The notes beneath the pieces were generated by a model. That model was not told where the DNA came from, did not search any database, and saw nothing but the letters and a program-made list of their open reading frames with translations. From JAOUEA01 sp963797635 (lineage in GTDB: Bacteria > Actinomycetota > UBA4738 > HRBIN12): 64,000 nucleotides of DNA. Numbering within the stretch: the first letter of the stretch is position 1; each line of letters opens with the position of its first letter. The position numbers were made by a program, and so were the translations under genes. The stretch lies in contig CAWCPZ010000007.1 in assembly GCA_963797635.1 (NCBI GenBank), positions 186,001 to 250,000 on the forward strand. The letters run 5' to 3'. Shown one piece after another: positions 32,367-41,535 of the stretch.

Positions 32367-32372
32367 TAGGCT
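32367..32372 (+). promoter_or_regulatory. -10 element (TAGGCT) for the 1025-aa glycosyltransferase
   Basis: TAGGCT lies 25 nt upstream of ATG 32398, with an AGGAAG ribosome binding site (32383-32388) in between, so this gene has a short leader. Confidence 0.45.
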
Positions 32373-32397
32373 CGCCGCCGCGCAGGAAGCGCGTCGC

Positions 32398-35300
32398 ATG
32401 ACCGGATCCCCAACCGCCACCGCCGCCCCCGAGCGCCTTCCCTCGGTCCTGGCCGTCCTCGTCGTTCGTGACGCGGAAGCCTGGCTCCGCGAGACCTTGG
32501 CGTCGCTCGCCGCTCAGTCCTACCCACGACTGGCCGTGCTCGCGGTCGACAACGCCTCTGGCGATGGTTCACGTGAGCTCCTCGAACAGGCGCTGGGGGA
32601 TCGTCGGGTCATCGCGCTCACCGAACCGCGGGGCCTCGCCGGTTCGTTGAAGGCCGCCCTCGAGCTCCCGGTCGCGTCCGAAGCCGACTTCGTGTTGCTG
32701 CTCCATGACGACGCCGCCATGGACCCCGATGTGGTCCAGCGGTTGGTGGAAGCCGCCGTCGGGATCGGTGTCGATCGCGTCGGTGTCGTGGGCGCCAAGG
32801 TGGTCGACTGGGAGCAGCCCCGCCGCCTGCGCGACGTGGGGATGTCCGCTGACTTGTTCGGTCACGCGTACGCTCCGCTGCAGCCCGACGAGATCGACCA
32901 GGGCCAGTTCGACCGCGTGCTCGAGGTCCTCAGCGTGTCCTCGTCCTCCATGCTGATCGCTCGCGAAGCCTGGAAGCGCGCCGGCCTCTTCGACGAACGC
33001 CTCGACGCCGAGTTCGAAGGACTCGACTTCTGCTGGCGCGTCCGCACGTCGGGGTTCCGGGTCTTGATGACGCCGCTGGCGCGCACACGGCATCGTTCCG
33101 CGACCTCCGAAGGCGAACGCGCCACGGCCGAACGCGACCGGAGTCCCCGGTATCGGGAGGACCGCGCGGCGATCGCCTCCATGCTGAAGAACTACAGCCT
33201 CCTGTCCCTGGTGTGGATCGTGCCGCTCGCGGTGACCCTCGGGGTGTTCCGGCTGTTGTTCCTGGTGCTCGCCCGACGGTTCGAAGAAGCGTGGGACCTG
33301 CTCGCGGCATGGGGATGGAACGTCACCCACCTCCCGGGCACGCTGAAGCGCCGACGCCGCGTCCAGAAGATGCGCCGCACCAAGGATCGTCAGTTGCGGC
33401 GGTTCATGGAATCGGCCGGCCTGCGGCTTCCCCGCTGGTTCCAGACGGCCGAGCGCATCCTGGAAGAGCAACGAGCGATCGAGGACGACGAGCAGGGCGA
33501 ACCCGTCTCCCGTCGCCTGCGGGATCGCACCGCCTCGCTCGTGGGCACGCACCCGGTGATCGTGGCGTCCTTCTTCGGGCTGGTGATCGGGGCGGTGGTG
33601 ATCCGGTTCCTGGTCGGCCCCGAGGCGATCGCCGGCGGGGTCCTGCCCTCGTTCCCGTCCTCGCCCAGCGGGTTCCTCAACGAGCTGGTGTCGGGCTACC
33701 GGACGACACCGCTCGGCGGACCGCTGACGGCGAGCCCCGCCTTGGCGGCGCTGAGCGGGGTGTCCTGGCTCGCGTTCGCCAGCACCGCGATCGCCCAGAA
33801 GGTGGTGCTGGCCGGCGCCCCGGCGCTGGCCGCCATCCTGATGTACCGCGCCGCGGCCCGCCTGACGTCCCGCCCGAGCGCCTCGGTGCTCGCGGCCGCG
33901 GCCTACGTGCTGTCGGGGCTGATGATGTGGTCCTTCTCGCAGGGCCGGCTCGACCTGTTGGTGGCCCTCGCGGTCCTGCCCGCCGCCGCCGAGCGCCTCG
34001 AGTCCGCGTTCGGCGCGGACGAACCCACCGATGGACGATGGCGCTTCGCCGCCGGTCTCGGGGTCACGATCGCGGTGTTGATGGCGTTCGCACCGGGGGC
34101 CGCGCTGGCGCTCGTCGTCCTGGTCGTGATCGAACTGCTCGCCGGAGCCTCTCGCGGTCGTGGCCTCACGCTGGTCGCCCTCGCGGTCGTTGCCGCTGCC
34201 GTCCTGCTGTTCCCGTTCGTCCCCACCCTGATCGCCGGCGGAGGTGCGGCCTTCACCTCGACGATCGGGACCACCGACCTGTCGATGCTCGCCCGGCTCA
34301 CCCCCGGCGGAGGCCCGGGGACGTGGGTGGTGGCCCTCTTCCTCCCGGTCGCCGCCGTGGTGTCCTTCGCGTTGGTGGGCGCCGAGTTCCGCGGGCGAGC
34401 GATCCGTGCGGCCGCCATGGCGATCGCCGGCCTGGGCCTGTCATGGTTGTCGGCCGCCGGCTGGCTGCCGGGGGCGTCATCGAACCCGTTGGCCTACCTC
34501 GCGCTCGCGTCGGTCGGGATGGCCCTGTTGGTCGCCTACGGCCTCGCATCGCTGTTCACGGGGCTGGGCCGGGAGTCCTTCGGGCTGCGCCAGCTGGGCT
34601 CGGCCATGCTGGCGCTCGTGCTGGGGGTCGGGCTGCTGTTCCAGAGCGTCGCGGCCATGATCGGCGGCTGGGCCGTGGGCGGGGTCGAGCAGGTCCCCGC
34701 GGCATGGGCCGTCGTGGAAGGTTCGGCCAAGGGAGACTTCCGCGTGTTGTGGGTCGGGGGTGACGACGGCACCCCGTTCCCGGCCCCCGGCGGTGATGCC
34801 CAGGGCACCGTGGAGGCGGGCGAGGCGACGTTGCGGTTCGGGATCACGGATCGGACCGGCGTGTCGGCGCTCGACACGGGCCGGCCGATGGTGGGTCCGG
34901 GCGCCGACCACCTCGCGGAAGCCCTGAACGAGGTGCTGTCGGGCACCACCCAGCACGGCGGCGCGCTCTTCGCGCCGTTCGCGGTGCGCTACGTGGTGGC
35001 CGACGCCGATTCGCTGCCACCGGCGGCCGCCGAGCGGCTCACCAGCCAGCTCGACCTCAACCTGGTGCCGGCCGCCGGTCTCGTGATCTTCCGCAACACC
35101 TCCACGATGCCGCCCGCCGCCATCCTCGACGCCGACAAGGAGACCGTCGCGCTCATCCACTCGGGCACGCCCTCGGATGTCGCGCGGCTGGGCGCCGTCG
35201 ACGCCTCGTCGCTCGATCCGATCGAAGGAGGGTGGTCGGGAGGCCAGGGACGCGGCCCGGTGTACATCTCGACCGAGTTCCAAGGGTCGTGGCAACTCGA

Positions 35301-35475
35301 CGGCTCGGACCTCGAGCCCCGCCGCGCCTTCGGGTGGGCCACGTCCTTCGAACCCGTGGATGCGCCCGTCTCCGTGATCTACGGGGCGCAGTTCCTGGCC
35401 ACGATCCAGGCGCTGCTCCTGGGCTTGGTCTGGATCGTGGCGCTGTGGATCACCAGGAAGCCGGTGGCGCGATGA
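32398..35475 (+). CDS. Large membrane glycosyltransferase (GT2 domain plus polytopic region)
   Basis: 1025 residues. Residues about 15-270 are a GT2 domain: VLVVRDAEAWLRETLASLAA, VLAVDNASGDGSRELL, VLLLHDDAAMDPDVV (DxD-like Asp pair) and LDAEFEGLDFCWRVRTSGFR. The rest has roughly a dozen membrane helices between about 270 and 760 and an extracytoplasmic C-terminal domain before a last helix (about 997-1018). This domain order is found in actinobacterial proteins encoded beside whiB and DUF5719 genes, presumed to extend or modify a lipid-linked wall polymer. It is coupled to the DUF5719 gene by ATGA. Donor and acceptor unknown. Confidence 0.82.
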   Translation: MTGSPTATAAPERLPSVLAVLVVRDAEAWLRETLASLAAQSYPRLAVLAVDNASGDGSRELLEQALGDRRVIALTEPRGLAGSLKAALELPVASEADFVLLLHDDAAMDPDVVQRLVEAAVGIGVDRVGVVGAKVVDWEQPRRLRDVGMSADLFGHAYAPLQPDEIDQGQFDRVLEVLSVSSSSMLIAREAWKRAGLFDERLDAEFEGLDFCWRVRTSGFRVLMTPLARTRHRSATSEGERATAERDRSPRYREDRAAIASMLKNYSLLSLVWIVPLAVTLGVFRLLFLVLARRFEEAWDLLAAWGWNVTHLPGTLKRRRRVQKMRRTKDRQLRRFMESAGLRLPRWFQTAERILEEQRAIEDDEQGEPVSRRLRDRTASLVGTHPVIVASFFGLVIGAVVIRFLVGPEAIAGGVLPSFPSSPSGFLNELVSGYRTTPLGGPLTASPALAALSGVSWLAFASTAIAQKVVLAGAPALAAILMYRAAARLTSRPSASVLAAAAYVLSGLMMWSFSQGRLDLLVALAVLPAAAERLESAFGADEPTDGRWRFAAGLGVTIAVLMAFAPGAALALVVLVVIELLAGASRGRGLTLVALAVVAAAVLLFPFVPTLIAGGGAAFTSTIGTTDLSMLARLTPGGGPGTWVVALFLPVAAVVSFALVGAEFRGRAIRAAAMAIAGLGLSWLSAAGWLPGASSNPLAYLALASVGMALLVAYGLASLFTGLGRESFGLRQLGSAMLALVLGVGLLFQSVAAMIGGWAVGGVEQVPAAWAVVEGSAKGDFRVLWVGGDDGTPFPAPGGDAQGTVEAGEATLRFGITDRTGVSALDTGRPMVGPGADHLAEALNEVLSGTTQHGGALFAPFAVRYVVADADSLPPAAAERLTSQLDLNLVPAAGLVIFRNTSTMPPAAILDADKETVALIHSGTPSDVARLGAVDASSLDPIEGGWSGGQGRGPVYISTEFQGSWQLDGSDLEPRRAFGWATSFEPVDAPVSVIYGAQFLATIQALLLGLVWIVALWITRKPVAR

Positions 35476-36848
35476 GGGCGAGGGGCCAAGGCGTGCTCAC
35501 GCTGATCCTGCTGGGCGTGATCGTGCTCGGGGCGGTGGGCCTCGATCGGCTCGGCACGAAGTCGCCCGCCCAGGCCCAGCCGGGCGAAGCCTCGAGCGGA
35601 GCCTGGTTCTGCCCCCACGGGGGCGGGCCCGATTGGCACGCCACCCTCACCCTGGCCAACCCGGGCGATGTCGACGTCGTCGCGCGCCTCACCAGCTTGG
35701 GCGAGGAGGGTTCCAAGCCCGGGGACACCGTGACCGTGCCCGCCGGCGGGGAGGTGCGGGTCGAAGCCCCTGCCTCCGAGCGTGGATCCTCGAGCTACGT
35801 GGAGTACTTCGGCGGCTGGATCGCTGCCGGCTGGGTCACCCGGGGTGGCGGCGAGGGCGAGATCGGGATCGGCGCCGAGCCCTGCGCGCCCGCCGCCGGG
35901 CGATCGTGGTTCTCCGCGGGGGTCAGCACGGCCCAGGGCGAACAGGGATTCCTGGTGGTGATGAACCCGTTCGGTGCCGACGCGGTGTTCGACGTCGCCA
36001 TCTTCGCGGCGGGCCGCGAGCCGGTTCGCGACTCCGACCTCACGGACTTCTCCTTACGACCGGGCCGCAGCGTCGCCATCAAGTTGAACGCCTACGCGGA
36101 AGGCGAATCGGCGCTGGGCGTCGAGGTCCAGACCTCGACCGGCCGGGTGGCGGCGGCCACCACGGTCGTGTCGAGCGCATCGGGGATCACCAGCGTGTTG
36201 GCCTCGCCCGCCACCTCGGATGCGGCCTACATGCCGGTGCGCAAGGGCACCGGTCAGTCGATCCTGTCGCTCACCGTTCCCACCGAACGCGGGAGCGTCG
36301 CCGGCGGCCTGCTGCTCACCCACAAACTCCCTCGCCCCATCGGGGAGCTCACCGGCACCTCGCTCGAGCCCGCCTCGGCGGCGATCTTCCCGGTGGTGAG
36401 CAACGTGGACGCCTCGATCGACCTCTCGGTGCAGGAAGGCGACCAGGTGATCGCGGCCATCCGCACCAGCGGGCTGGGCAACGACGACGCTGCGACCGCC
36501 GGCGCCGTCGAACCCACCACCGCCTGGGTCGTCACGCCCACCCTGGCCGGCGAGCCGGCCGAGCCGTCCCTGCTGATCGCGAACCCCGGCGATGTCGACG
36601 CCGTGGTGACCCTGCGCCTCCTCCCGCTCGACGGGGGCGAGCCCACCGAGGTGACGGTTCGCGTTCCGGCGGCGTCGCTGGGCGAGGCGCCGGCGGACTT
36701 CCTGGCGGATGCCCCCGACGCGTCGGTGCTCGTCACCTCCGACGGAGCGCCCATCGTGGCGCTCGGCTCCACGACGTCACTCGGGACGAAAGGACTCTCG
36801 GTCTTCGGTTCGGCCATGGGCGTGCCGATACCGCCACCGAACGGCTGA
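35472..36848 (+). CDS. DUF5719 secreted protein
   Basis: 458 residues. A signal peptide or anchor (GVLTLILLGVIVLGAVGLDR), then a WFCPHGGG element and repeated beta-rich units with conserved sentences such as ATLTLANPGDVDVVARLTSL, SLLIANPGDVDAVVTLRLLP, FLVVMNPFGADAVFDVAIF and GRVAAATTVVS. The recurring NPGD/NPFGA motifs suggest three or four Ig-like domains. The family is widespread in actinobacteria immediately downstream of the large glycosyltransferase and probably works with it on the outer face of the membrane. No catalytic residues identified. Confidence 0.82.
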   Translation: MRARGQGVLTLILLGVIVLGAVGLDRLGTKSPAQAQPGEASSGAWFCPHGGGPDWHATLTLANPGDVDVVARLTSLGEEGSKPGDTVTVPAGGEVRVEAPASERGSSSYVEYFGGWIAAGWVTRGGGEGEIGIGAEPCAPAAGRSWFSAGVSTAQGEQGFLVVMNPFGADAVFDVAIFAAGREPVRDSDLTDFSLRPGRSVAIKLNAYAEGESALGVEVQTSTGRVAAATTVVSSASGITSVLASPATSDAAYMPVRKGTGQSILSLTVPTERGSVAGGLLLTHKLPRPIGELTGTSLEPASAAIFPVVSNVDASIDLSVQEGDQVIAAIRTSGLGNDDAATAGAVEPTTAWVVTPTLAGEPAEPSLLIANPGDVDAVVTLRLLPLDGGEPTEVTVRVPAASLGEAPADFLADAPDASVLVTSDGAPIVALGSTTSLGTKGLSVFGSAMGVPIPPPNG

Positions 36849-36937
36849 TCCACACCGGTCTGGCGCGGCTGCGGCCCCAGGGGGCGTCGTCGCGTATCAT
36901 GGTCCGGTTCGTATCCCAGGCGAACGAAGGCATCTCC

Positions 36938-38059
36938 ATGGCCAAAGGTCGACACATCTCCAAACGGCGCACGCGTGCCGTCATCATCGTTGCGGTGGTG
37001 GCGGGCATCCTGGTGCTCGCCGTCGGCGGGGCCGCGTACGCCGCCTACCGGTACGAGCAGGCTCGGGCCGACACGATCCTTCCCGGCGTGACCGTCGCCG
37101 GGATCGACGTGGGCGAGATGACCCAGCCCGAAGCGATCGCCGCGGTGCGAGCAGGCGCCCAGGAGTTGCTGAGCGCCCCGATCACGGTGAAGGCATCCGG
37201 AAAGACCTGGACCGTCACGCCGCAGGAGCTCGGTCGTCGAGCCAACGTGGTGGCGGCCGTCAACCGGGCGCTGGCCCTGAACGAAACCATGGGGACCTTC
37301 ACCCGGTTCTGGCACCGGTTCCGCGAAGAGTCCGTCGAGCGCCAGATCAAGCTCTCCTACGCCGGGGACGCGAAGATCGAGTCGTTCCTGGGGACGGTCG
37401 CCAAGGACGTGGCCGTCAAGCCGGTCGACGCGGCCCTCGCCTACGAGAACGGCGACGTCGCCTTCGTGAAGTCACGACCGGGGCAGGCGCTGGACTTCCC
37501 CGCGGCCACCAAGAGCCTGCGGGCCGCCTTGAAGGCCGACGGCGTCACGAAGGTCGCCCTGAGCACGCTGAAGGTCGCGCCCAAGGTCACCGAAGACACC
37601 CTCGGCCACAACGTGGTCGTCCGGGTCGACGAGAACAAGCTCTACCTCTACGACGGGTTCCACGTGATCCGCACCTTCAGCGTGGCCACCGCCAAGCCCG
37701 GCTACACCACGCCCGACGGCGACTGGAAGGTCACCCGCAAGGCCGTGAACCCCACCTGGTACAACCCGGCGCTCGACAGCTGGGGTGCCGACCTGCCCGC
37801 GGTGATCCCCGGGGGGCCTTCGGCACCCATGGGCACGCGTGCGATCTACATCGATGAGGCCCCCGGCCTGATCCGCATCCACGGCACCCCGTCGGACGAT
37901 TCGATCGGCCGCTACGCCTCGCACGGCTGCATCCGGATGCACAACTCCGAGGTCGAGCAGCTCTACCCGTTGGTCCCGGTGGGCGCCCGCATCATCATCG
38001 TGGGAACCCGGCCCGCCGGCGCTGCGGAATGGGACACCCCGGCCACGGTCGACATCTAG
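36938..38059 (+). CDS. L,D-transpeptidase (YkuD) with peptidoglycan-binding domain
   Basis: 373 residues. A basic start and one membrane helix (AVIIVAVVAGILVLAVGGAA, about 13-33), then a VanW/PG_binding_4-type domain (ILPGVTVAGIDVGEMTQPEA near 48, repeated form near 165-200), and a YkuD catalytic domain: VVRVDENKLYLYDGFHVIRT, TPDGDWKVTRK, IRIHGTPSDDSIGRYASHGC and the active-site SHGCIRMHN with nucleophilic Cys. It forms 3-3 crosslinks or attaches proteins to peptidoglycan. ATG 36938 has GAAGG 9 nt upstream. A TATCAT -10 is visible at about 36894. Confidence 0.9.
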   Translation: MAKGRHISKRRTRAVIIVAVVAGILVLAVGGAAYAAYRYEQARADTILPGVTVAGIDVGEMTQPEAIAAVRAGAQELLSAPITVKASGKTWTVTPQELGRRANVVAAVNRALALNETMGTFTRFWHRFREESVERQIKLSYAGDAKIESFLGTVAKDVAVKPVDAALAYENGDVAFVKSRPGQALDFPAATKSLRAALKADGVTKVALSTLKVAPKVTEDTLGHNVVVRVDENKLYLYDGFHVIRTFSVATAKPGYTTPDGDWKVTRKAVNPTWYNPALDSWGADLPAVIPGGPSAPMGTRAIYIDEAPGLIRIHGTPSDDSIGRYASHGCIRMHNSEVEQLYPLVPVGARIIIVGTRPAGAAEWDTPATVDI

Positions 38060-38235
38060 TCCGTCGGGTTCTTGTCACACTTTCGAGCCCGAAGGGGTTG
38101 CGCGTCTTCGCTCGTCCGGGATACGTTCTCCTCGTACCCCGTAGCGACGCGAAGGGCAACCGGAGCGCCACTGCGGGGTACATCTGTCTGCAGGCTCGGC
38201 GCCTGTTCCGGGCAACGTTCTCGCCCCTGGAATGC

Positions 38236-38264
38236 TTGGAAATGACACGCGTGTGACTTACCCT
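38236..38264 (+). promoter_or_regulatory. Promoter of the DUF3499 gene with palindrome in the spacer
   Basis: TTGGAA (38236-38241) and TACCCT (38259-38264) are separated by exactly 17 bp, and ATG 38272 follows 7 nt after the -10, so the transcript is leaderless. The spacer contains the perfect 10-bp palindrome ACACGCGTGT inside TGACACGCGTGTGAC, a good candidate operator. Confidence 0.65.
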
Positions 38265-38271
38265 CGCCGCG

Positions 38272-38484
38272 ATGCGAACCTGCGCCAAGATGCGTTGTGA
38301 AGCCGAACCCGTCGCCACCGTCTCCCTGCGGTACACCGAGCGCGAGGTGGTGGTCGGCGACCTGCTCGCCGAGCGCGACCGCAACCTGCTCGATCTGTGC
38401 CGCGACCACGTGGACCGTATGACGCCTCCCGTGGGCTGGACCGTCACCGACTCGCGAGCCAAGGTTCCGGCGCTCACGACCTGA
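38272..38484 (+). CDS. DUF3499 protein
   Basis: 70 residues. MRTCAKMRCEAEPVATVSLR and LLDLCRDHVDRMTPPVGWTV match the actinobacterial DUF3499 family: paired N-terminal cysteines plus C-x2-H suggest a small zinc-binding fold. Members lie between the wall-polymer genes and phosphomannomutase in many actinobacteria. Function unknown. Leaderless start. Confidence 0.8.
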   Translation: MRTCAKMRCEAEPVATVSLRYTEREVVVGDLLAERDRNLLDLCRDHVDRMTPPVGWTVTDSRAKVPALTT

Positions 38485-38562
38485 TCCCTGCCGCCGAAGG
38501 TCGCTCCATCCTTCGGCCGTAGCCGGCCCCATCGGGCCGACGTCGCTGTCCCCCGGATGGGG

Positions 38563-38588
38563 CATGGTCCCCGTCGGCGGGGGCCATG
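38563..38588 (+). terminator. Hairpin after the DUF3499 gene
   Basis: CATGGTCCCCG (38563-38573) pairs with CGGGGGCCATG (38578-38588) over 11 bp with one G-U pair and a TCGG tetraloop. Very stable; no U tract. Confidence 0.55.
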
Positions 38589-38668
38589 GAAATAGCCACT
38601 CGTAGGGCTCAAGGAAATGGGCGGGCCGTGCTATGTTCGCGAACCCCTCCCCGAACCGATGGGAAAGC

Positions 38669-38845
38669 ATGAGTAACGGAACCTGTCCCAGCTGCCACGC
38701 GGGCGACCTCATCAAGATCTCGATGACGGTCGGCGGGCGGGACCTCGCCTTCAGCACGTGTCACCATTGCGAAGCCAAGTGGTGGTACCGCGAAGGCGAA
38801 GAGGTCCCTCTGGCCTCCGTGATCGGCCTCGTCGTCGAGAAGTAG
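38669..38845 (+). CDS. Small zinc-ribbon protein
   Basis: 58 residues. Two Cys-x2-Cys knuckles (GTCPSCHAG near 5 and STCHHCEAKWWY near 30) define a zinc ribbon, followed by REGEEVPLASVIGLVVEK. ATG 38669 is preceded by GGGAAAGC. It stands alone upstream of phosphomannomutase. A role in transcription or as a protein-protein adaptor is possible; the protein is too small for more. Confidence 0.75.
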   Translation: MSNGTCPSCHAGDLIKISMTVGGRDLAFSTCHHCEAKWWYREGEEVPLASVIGLVVEK

Positions 38846-38888
38846 CCGCCGCCTCCGCTCGGCGGAGCGTGCCGGCGTCATCCTCTCG

Positions 38889-38894
38889 TAGGAT
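38889..38894 (+). promoter_or_regulatory. Leaderless -10 element (TAGGAT) for phosphomannomutase
   Basis: TAGGAT ends 6 nt before GTG 38901 with no ribosome binding site in between. Confidence 0.5.
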
Positions 38895-38900
38895 GCGTGC

Positions 38901-40247
38901 GTGCCCAGCGCTCTCGATCGCATCTTCAAGGCCTACGACGTCCGCGGCGTGGTGCCTGACGATCTCGACGCCGCGCTCGTCCGCAGGATCGGAGCCGCCT
39001 TCGCCGACTGGTCGCGCGCTCCCGCCATCGCGTTGGGACGAGACTGCCGGCTGAGTTCGCCCGAACTGGCGGCCGCGCTCGCCGACGGCATCACCGCCCG
39101 GGGCGCCGACGTGATCGACCTCGGGCTCGCCTCCACCGACCTGCTGTACTTCGCGTCCGGTTCGCTCGACGTTCCCGCCATCATGCTCACGGCGAGCCAC
39201 AATCCCAAGCAGTACAACGGCCTGAAGTTCTGTCTGGCCGGCGCCAAGCCGGTCGGAGAGGACACGGGCCTGCGCGAGATCCGCTCGTTGACCGAGGGCC
39301 CCGATCCAGGTCCGGTCGCGTCGCCGGGCACCGTGCAGGAACGCGATCTGCTCGCCGCCTACGTCGACCATGTCCTGTCGTTCGTGGACGTCGAGGCCAT
39401 GCGTCCCATGACGGTGGTCGCCGACACGGCCAACGGCATGGGTGGTCTGGTGGTGCCCGCCGTGATGGCGCGGTTGCCCATCACCCTGCACCACCTCTAC
39501 GCCGAGCTCGACGGGACCTTCCCGAACCATCCCGCCGACCCCATCGACCCCGAGAACCAGAAGGACCTGAAGGCTGCCGTGCTGGAGCACGGCGCCGACG
39601 TGGGCCTGGCCTTCGACGGTGACGCCGACCGGGTGTTCCTGATCGACGAGCAGGCCCAGGACGTGAGCGGTTCGCTCCTGACCGCCCTGGTGGCGATCGC
39701 CATGCTGGATCAGGAGCCTGGAGCGAAGGTCGTGCACAACCTGATCTGCTCGTGGACCGTGCCCGAGGTCGTCCGCGAGCACGGCGGCGAGCCCATCCGC
39801 ACCCGGGTGGGGCACTCCTTCATCAAGCAGGTGATGGCCGACACCGGCGCGATCTTCGGCGGGGAACACTCGGGTCACTACTACTTCCGGGACAACTACC
39901 GGGCCGATTCGGGTCTGATCGCCGCCGTGGTCGCCATGGGCGAGCTGTCGAAGGCCGACGCGCCGCTCTCGTCGCTGCTGGCGCCGTTGCGACGGTACGC
40001 CGACTCCGGTGAGATCAACTCGAAGGTCGACGACCCGACCGAACGGATCGAGGCCATCGCGGCGGCGTTCGATGCCGGGCGACAGGACCGCCTGGACGGT
40101 CTGACGGTAGAGTTCGAGGACTGGTGGTGCAACGTGCGCGCCTCGAACACGGAGCCGCTCCTGCGCCTGAACGTGGAAGCCCGGACGCCCGAGCTCCTGG
40201 AGGCCAAGACCGCCGAGGTGCTCGCGCTGATCAGAGGAGAACGCTGA
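38901..40247 (+). CDS. manB: Phosphomannomutase/phosphoglucomutase
   Basis: 448 residues, alpha-D-phosphohexomutase family. Domain 1 holds FKAYDVRGVVPDDLD and the phospho-Ser loop IMLTASHNPKQYNGLKF (Ser about 99); the metal loop is AFDGDADRVFLID near 237; the sugar-binding loop is GGEHSGHYYFRD near 315; the phosphate-binding loop is CNVRASNTEPLLRLNVEA near 412. It interconverts mannose-6-P and mannose-1-P (and probably the glucose pair), feeding GDP-mannose and dTDP-rhamnose. It heads a run of Trm112, SIS isomerase, phosphorylase and ahcY genes. Confidence 0.92.
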   Translation: MPSALDRIFKAYDVRGVVPDDLDAALVRRIGAAFADWSRAPAIALGRDCRLSSPELAAALADGITARGADVIDLGLASTDLLYFASGSLDVPAIMLTASHNPKQYNGLKFCLAGAKPVGEDTGLREIRSLTEGPDPGPVASPGTVQERDLLAAYVDHVLSFVDVEAMRPMTVVADTANGMGGLVVPAVMARLPITLHHLYAELDGTFPNHPADPIDPENQKDLKAAVLEHGADVGLAFDGDADRVFLIDEQAQDVSGSLLTALVAIAMLDQEPGAKVVHNLICSWTVPEVVREHGGEPIRTRVGHSFIKQVMADTGAIFGGEHSGHYYFRDNYRADSGLIAAVVAMGELSKADAPLSSLLAPLRRYADSGEINSKVDDPTERIEAIAAAFDAGRQDRLDGLTVEFEDWWCNVRASNTEPLLRLNVEARTPELLEAKTAEVLALIRGER

Positions 40248-40251
40248 CGCC

Positions 40252-40468
40252 ATGAGCCTCGACCCTCAGCTGTTGGAGATCCTGGTCTGCCCGAACGATC
40301 GAGGCGACCTCGACTACCGGGAAGACGAATCCGTGTTGGTCTGCACCACCTGCGGCTACCGCTATCCGATCCGCGACGACATCCCCGTGATGCTGATCGA
40401 CGAGGCTGAGAAGCCGGACAGAAGCCACCAAGAAGCCTGCCAAGAAACCTGACGGCGGCGGCCGGTGA
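40252..40468 (+). CDS. Trm112-family protein (frameshifted at the C-terminus)
   Basis: LLEILVCPNDRGDLDYREDE and VLVCTTCGYRYPIRDDIPVM form the Trm112 zinc-ribbon-like core of about 55 residues. As written the frame stops at 40452, but removing an extra A near 40420 gives a basic tail (EATKKPAKKPDGGGR) ending at 40468 with GTGA overlapping the next start. That coupling is the reason for the longer call. Family members are small partner proteins of methyltransferases or folding helpers; the bacterial role is unclear. Same position relative to phosphomannomutase as in Streptomyces. Confidence 0.8.
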
Positions 40469-41535
40469 CGATCGACCTCGACGACGTCGAGGCCATCACT
40501 CCGATCGACCCCGGCGACATGCTGGGGGCCATCACCGCGATGCCCCAGCACGTGCGGACCGGATTCGCGGCCGGGAACGAGGCGCCCGGGATGCCGCAGG
40601 CCGACGGCGTCACCTCCATCGTGTTCGCCGGGATGGGAGGATCGGCGATCGCGGGCGACGTCTTGCGCACGCTGGCTCGCGACCGTCTCACCGTTCCGGT
40701 CGACGTCAACCGGGGGCCGGTGCTGCCGGTCTTCTGCGGTCCCCACACGCTCGTGATCTGTTCGTCGTACTCGGGGAACACGGCCGAGACGCTGGCCGCC
40801 TACGCCGATGCGCGAGAGCGCGGATGCCGGATCGTGGCGATCACCTCCGGCGGCGAACTCGCGACCCGGGCCTCCGCCGATGGGCAGGGCATCGTCTCCG
40901 TGCCTGGGGGCTATGTGCCCCGGGCGGCCTTCGGCCTGATCGTGTTCGCCACGCTGGGAGCGGTCGGCGCGGTGGGATTGCTGCCGCCGTCCGAGCCGGA
41001 AGTGGCGCAAGCGGCCGACGAACTCGAGCGCTTGATGATCGCGCTCGCTCCGGGAGTGCCGCGCGCCGACAACCCCGCGAAGGAACTGGCCTGGAACCTG
41101 GGCGACCGCCAGCCGGTCATCTGGGGCGCCGACGGGTGGGCAGCCACGGCCGCGGCGCGGTGGAAGGGCCAGTTCAACGAGAACGCGAAGATCCTGGCGT
41201 GGTCATCGGCGATGCCCGAACTCGATCACAACGAGGTCGAAGGGTGGGCCCCCCGGCAAGGGGAGGGCTCGTTCGTGATCGCGCTCCGGCACGAAGGCGA
41301 GCATCCCGACATCGCGATGCGGTTCGAGCCCTCACTGGCGATCGCCCGCGATGCCGGTGCGGTCACCGACGAGGTGTGGGCGGCGGGATCGAGTGAGCTC
41401 TCGCGGTTCCTGTCGTTGGTGGCCATGGGCGACCTCGCGAGTACCTACCACGCGATCGGCCGCGGTGTGGACCCCACGCCGATGGACGCGATCATGCGCC
41501 TGAAGGCCTACCTGGCCGGCAGGGTGGGTTCGTGA
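40465..41535 (+). CDS. Bifunctional phosphoglucose/phosphomannose isomerase (SIS domain)
   Basis: 356 residues. SIS fold: SIVFAGMGGSAIAGDVLRTL near 50, PHTLVICSSYSGNTAETLAA near 93 (phosphate-binding Ser/Thr) and FGLIVFATLGAVGAVGLLPP near 152; the C-terminal half has WKGQFNENAKILAWSSAMPE (catalytic Glu-Asn region) and ELDHNEVEGW near 253. It interconverts fructose-6-P with glucose-6-P and mannose-6-P and links glycolysis to manB. GTG start coupled to Trm112, and its own stop is coupled to the next gene (GTGA). Confidence 0.88.
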   Translation: MTIDLDDVEAITPIDPGDMLGAITAMPQHVRTGFAAGNEAPGMPQADGVTSIVFAGMGGSAIAGDVLRTLARDRLTVPVDVNRGPVLPVFCGPHTLVICSSYSGNTAETLAAYADARERGCRIVAITSGGELATRASADGQGIVSVPGGYVPRAAFGLIVFATLGAVGAVGLLPPSEPEVAQAADELERLMIALAPGVPRADNPAKELAWNLGDRQPVIWGADGWAATAAARWKGQFNENAKILAWSSAMPELDHNEVEGWAPRQGEGSFVIALRHEGEHPDIAMRFEPSLAIARDAGAVTDEVWAAGSSELSRFLSLVAMGDLASTYHAIGRGVDPTPMDAIMRLKAYLAGRVGS

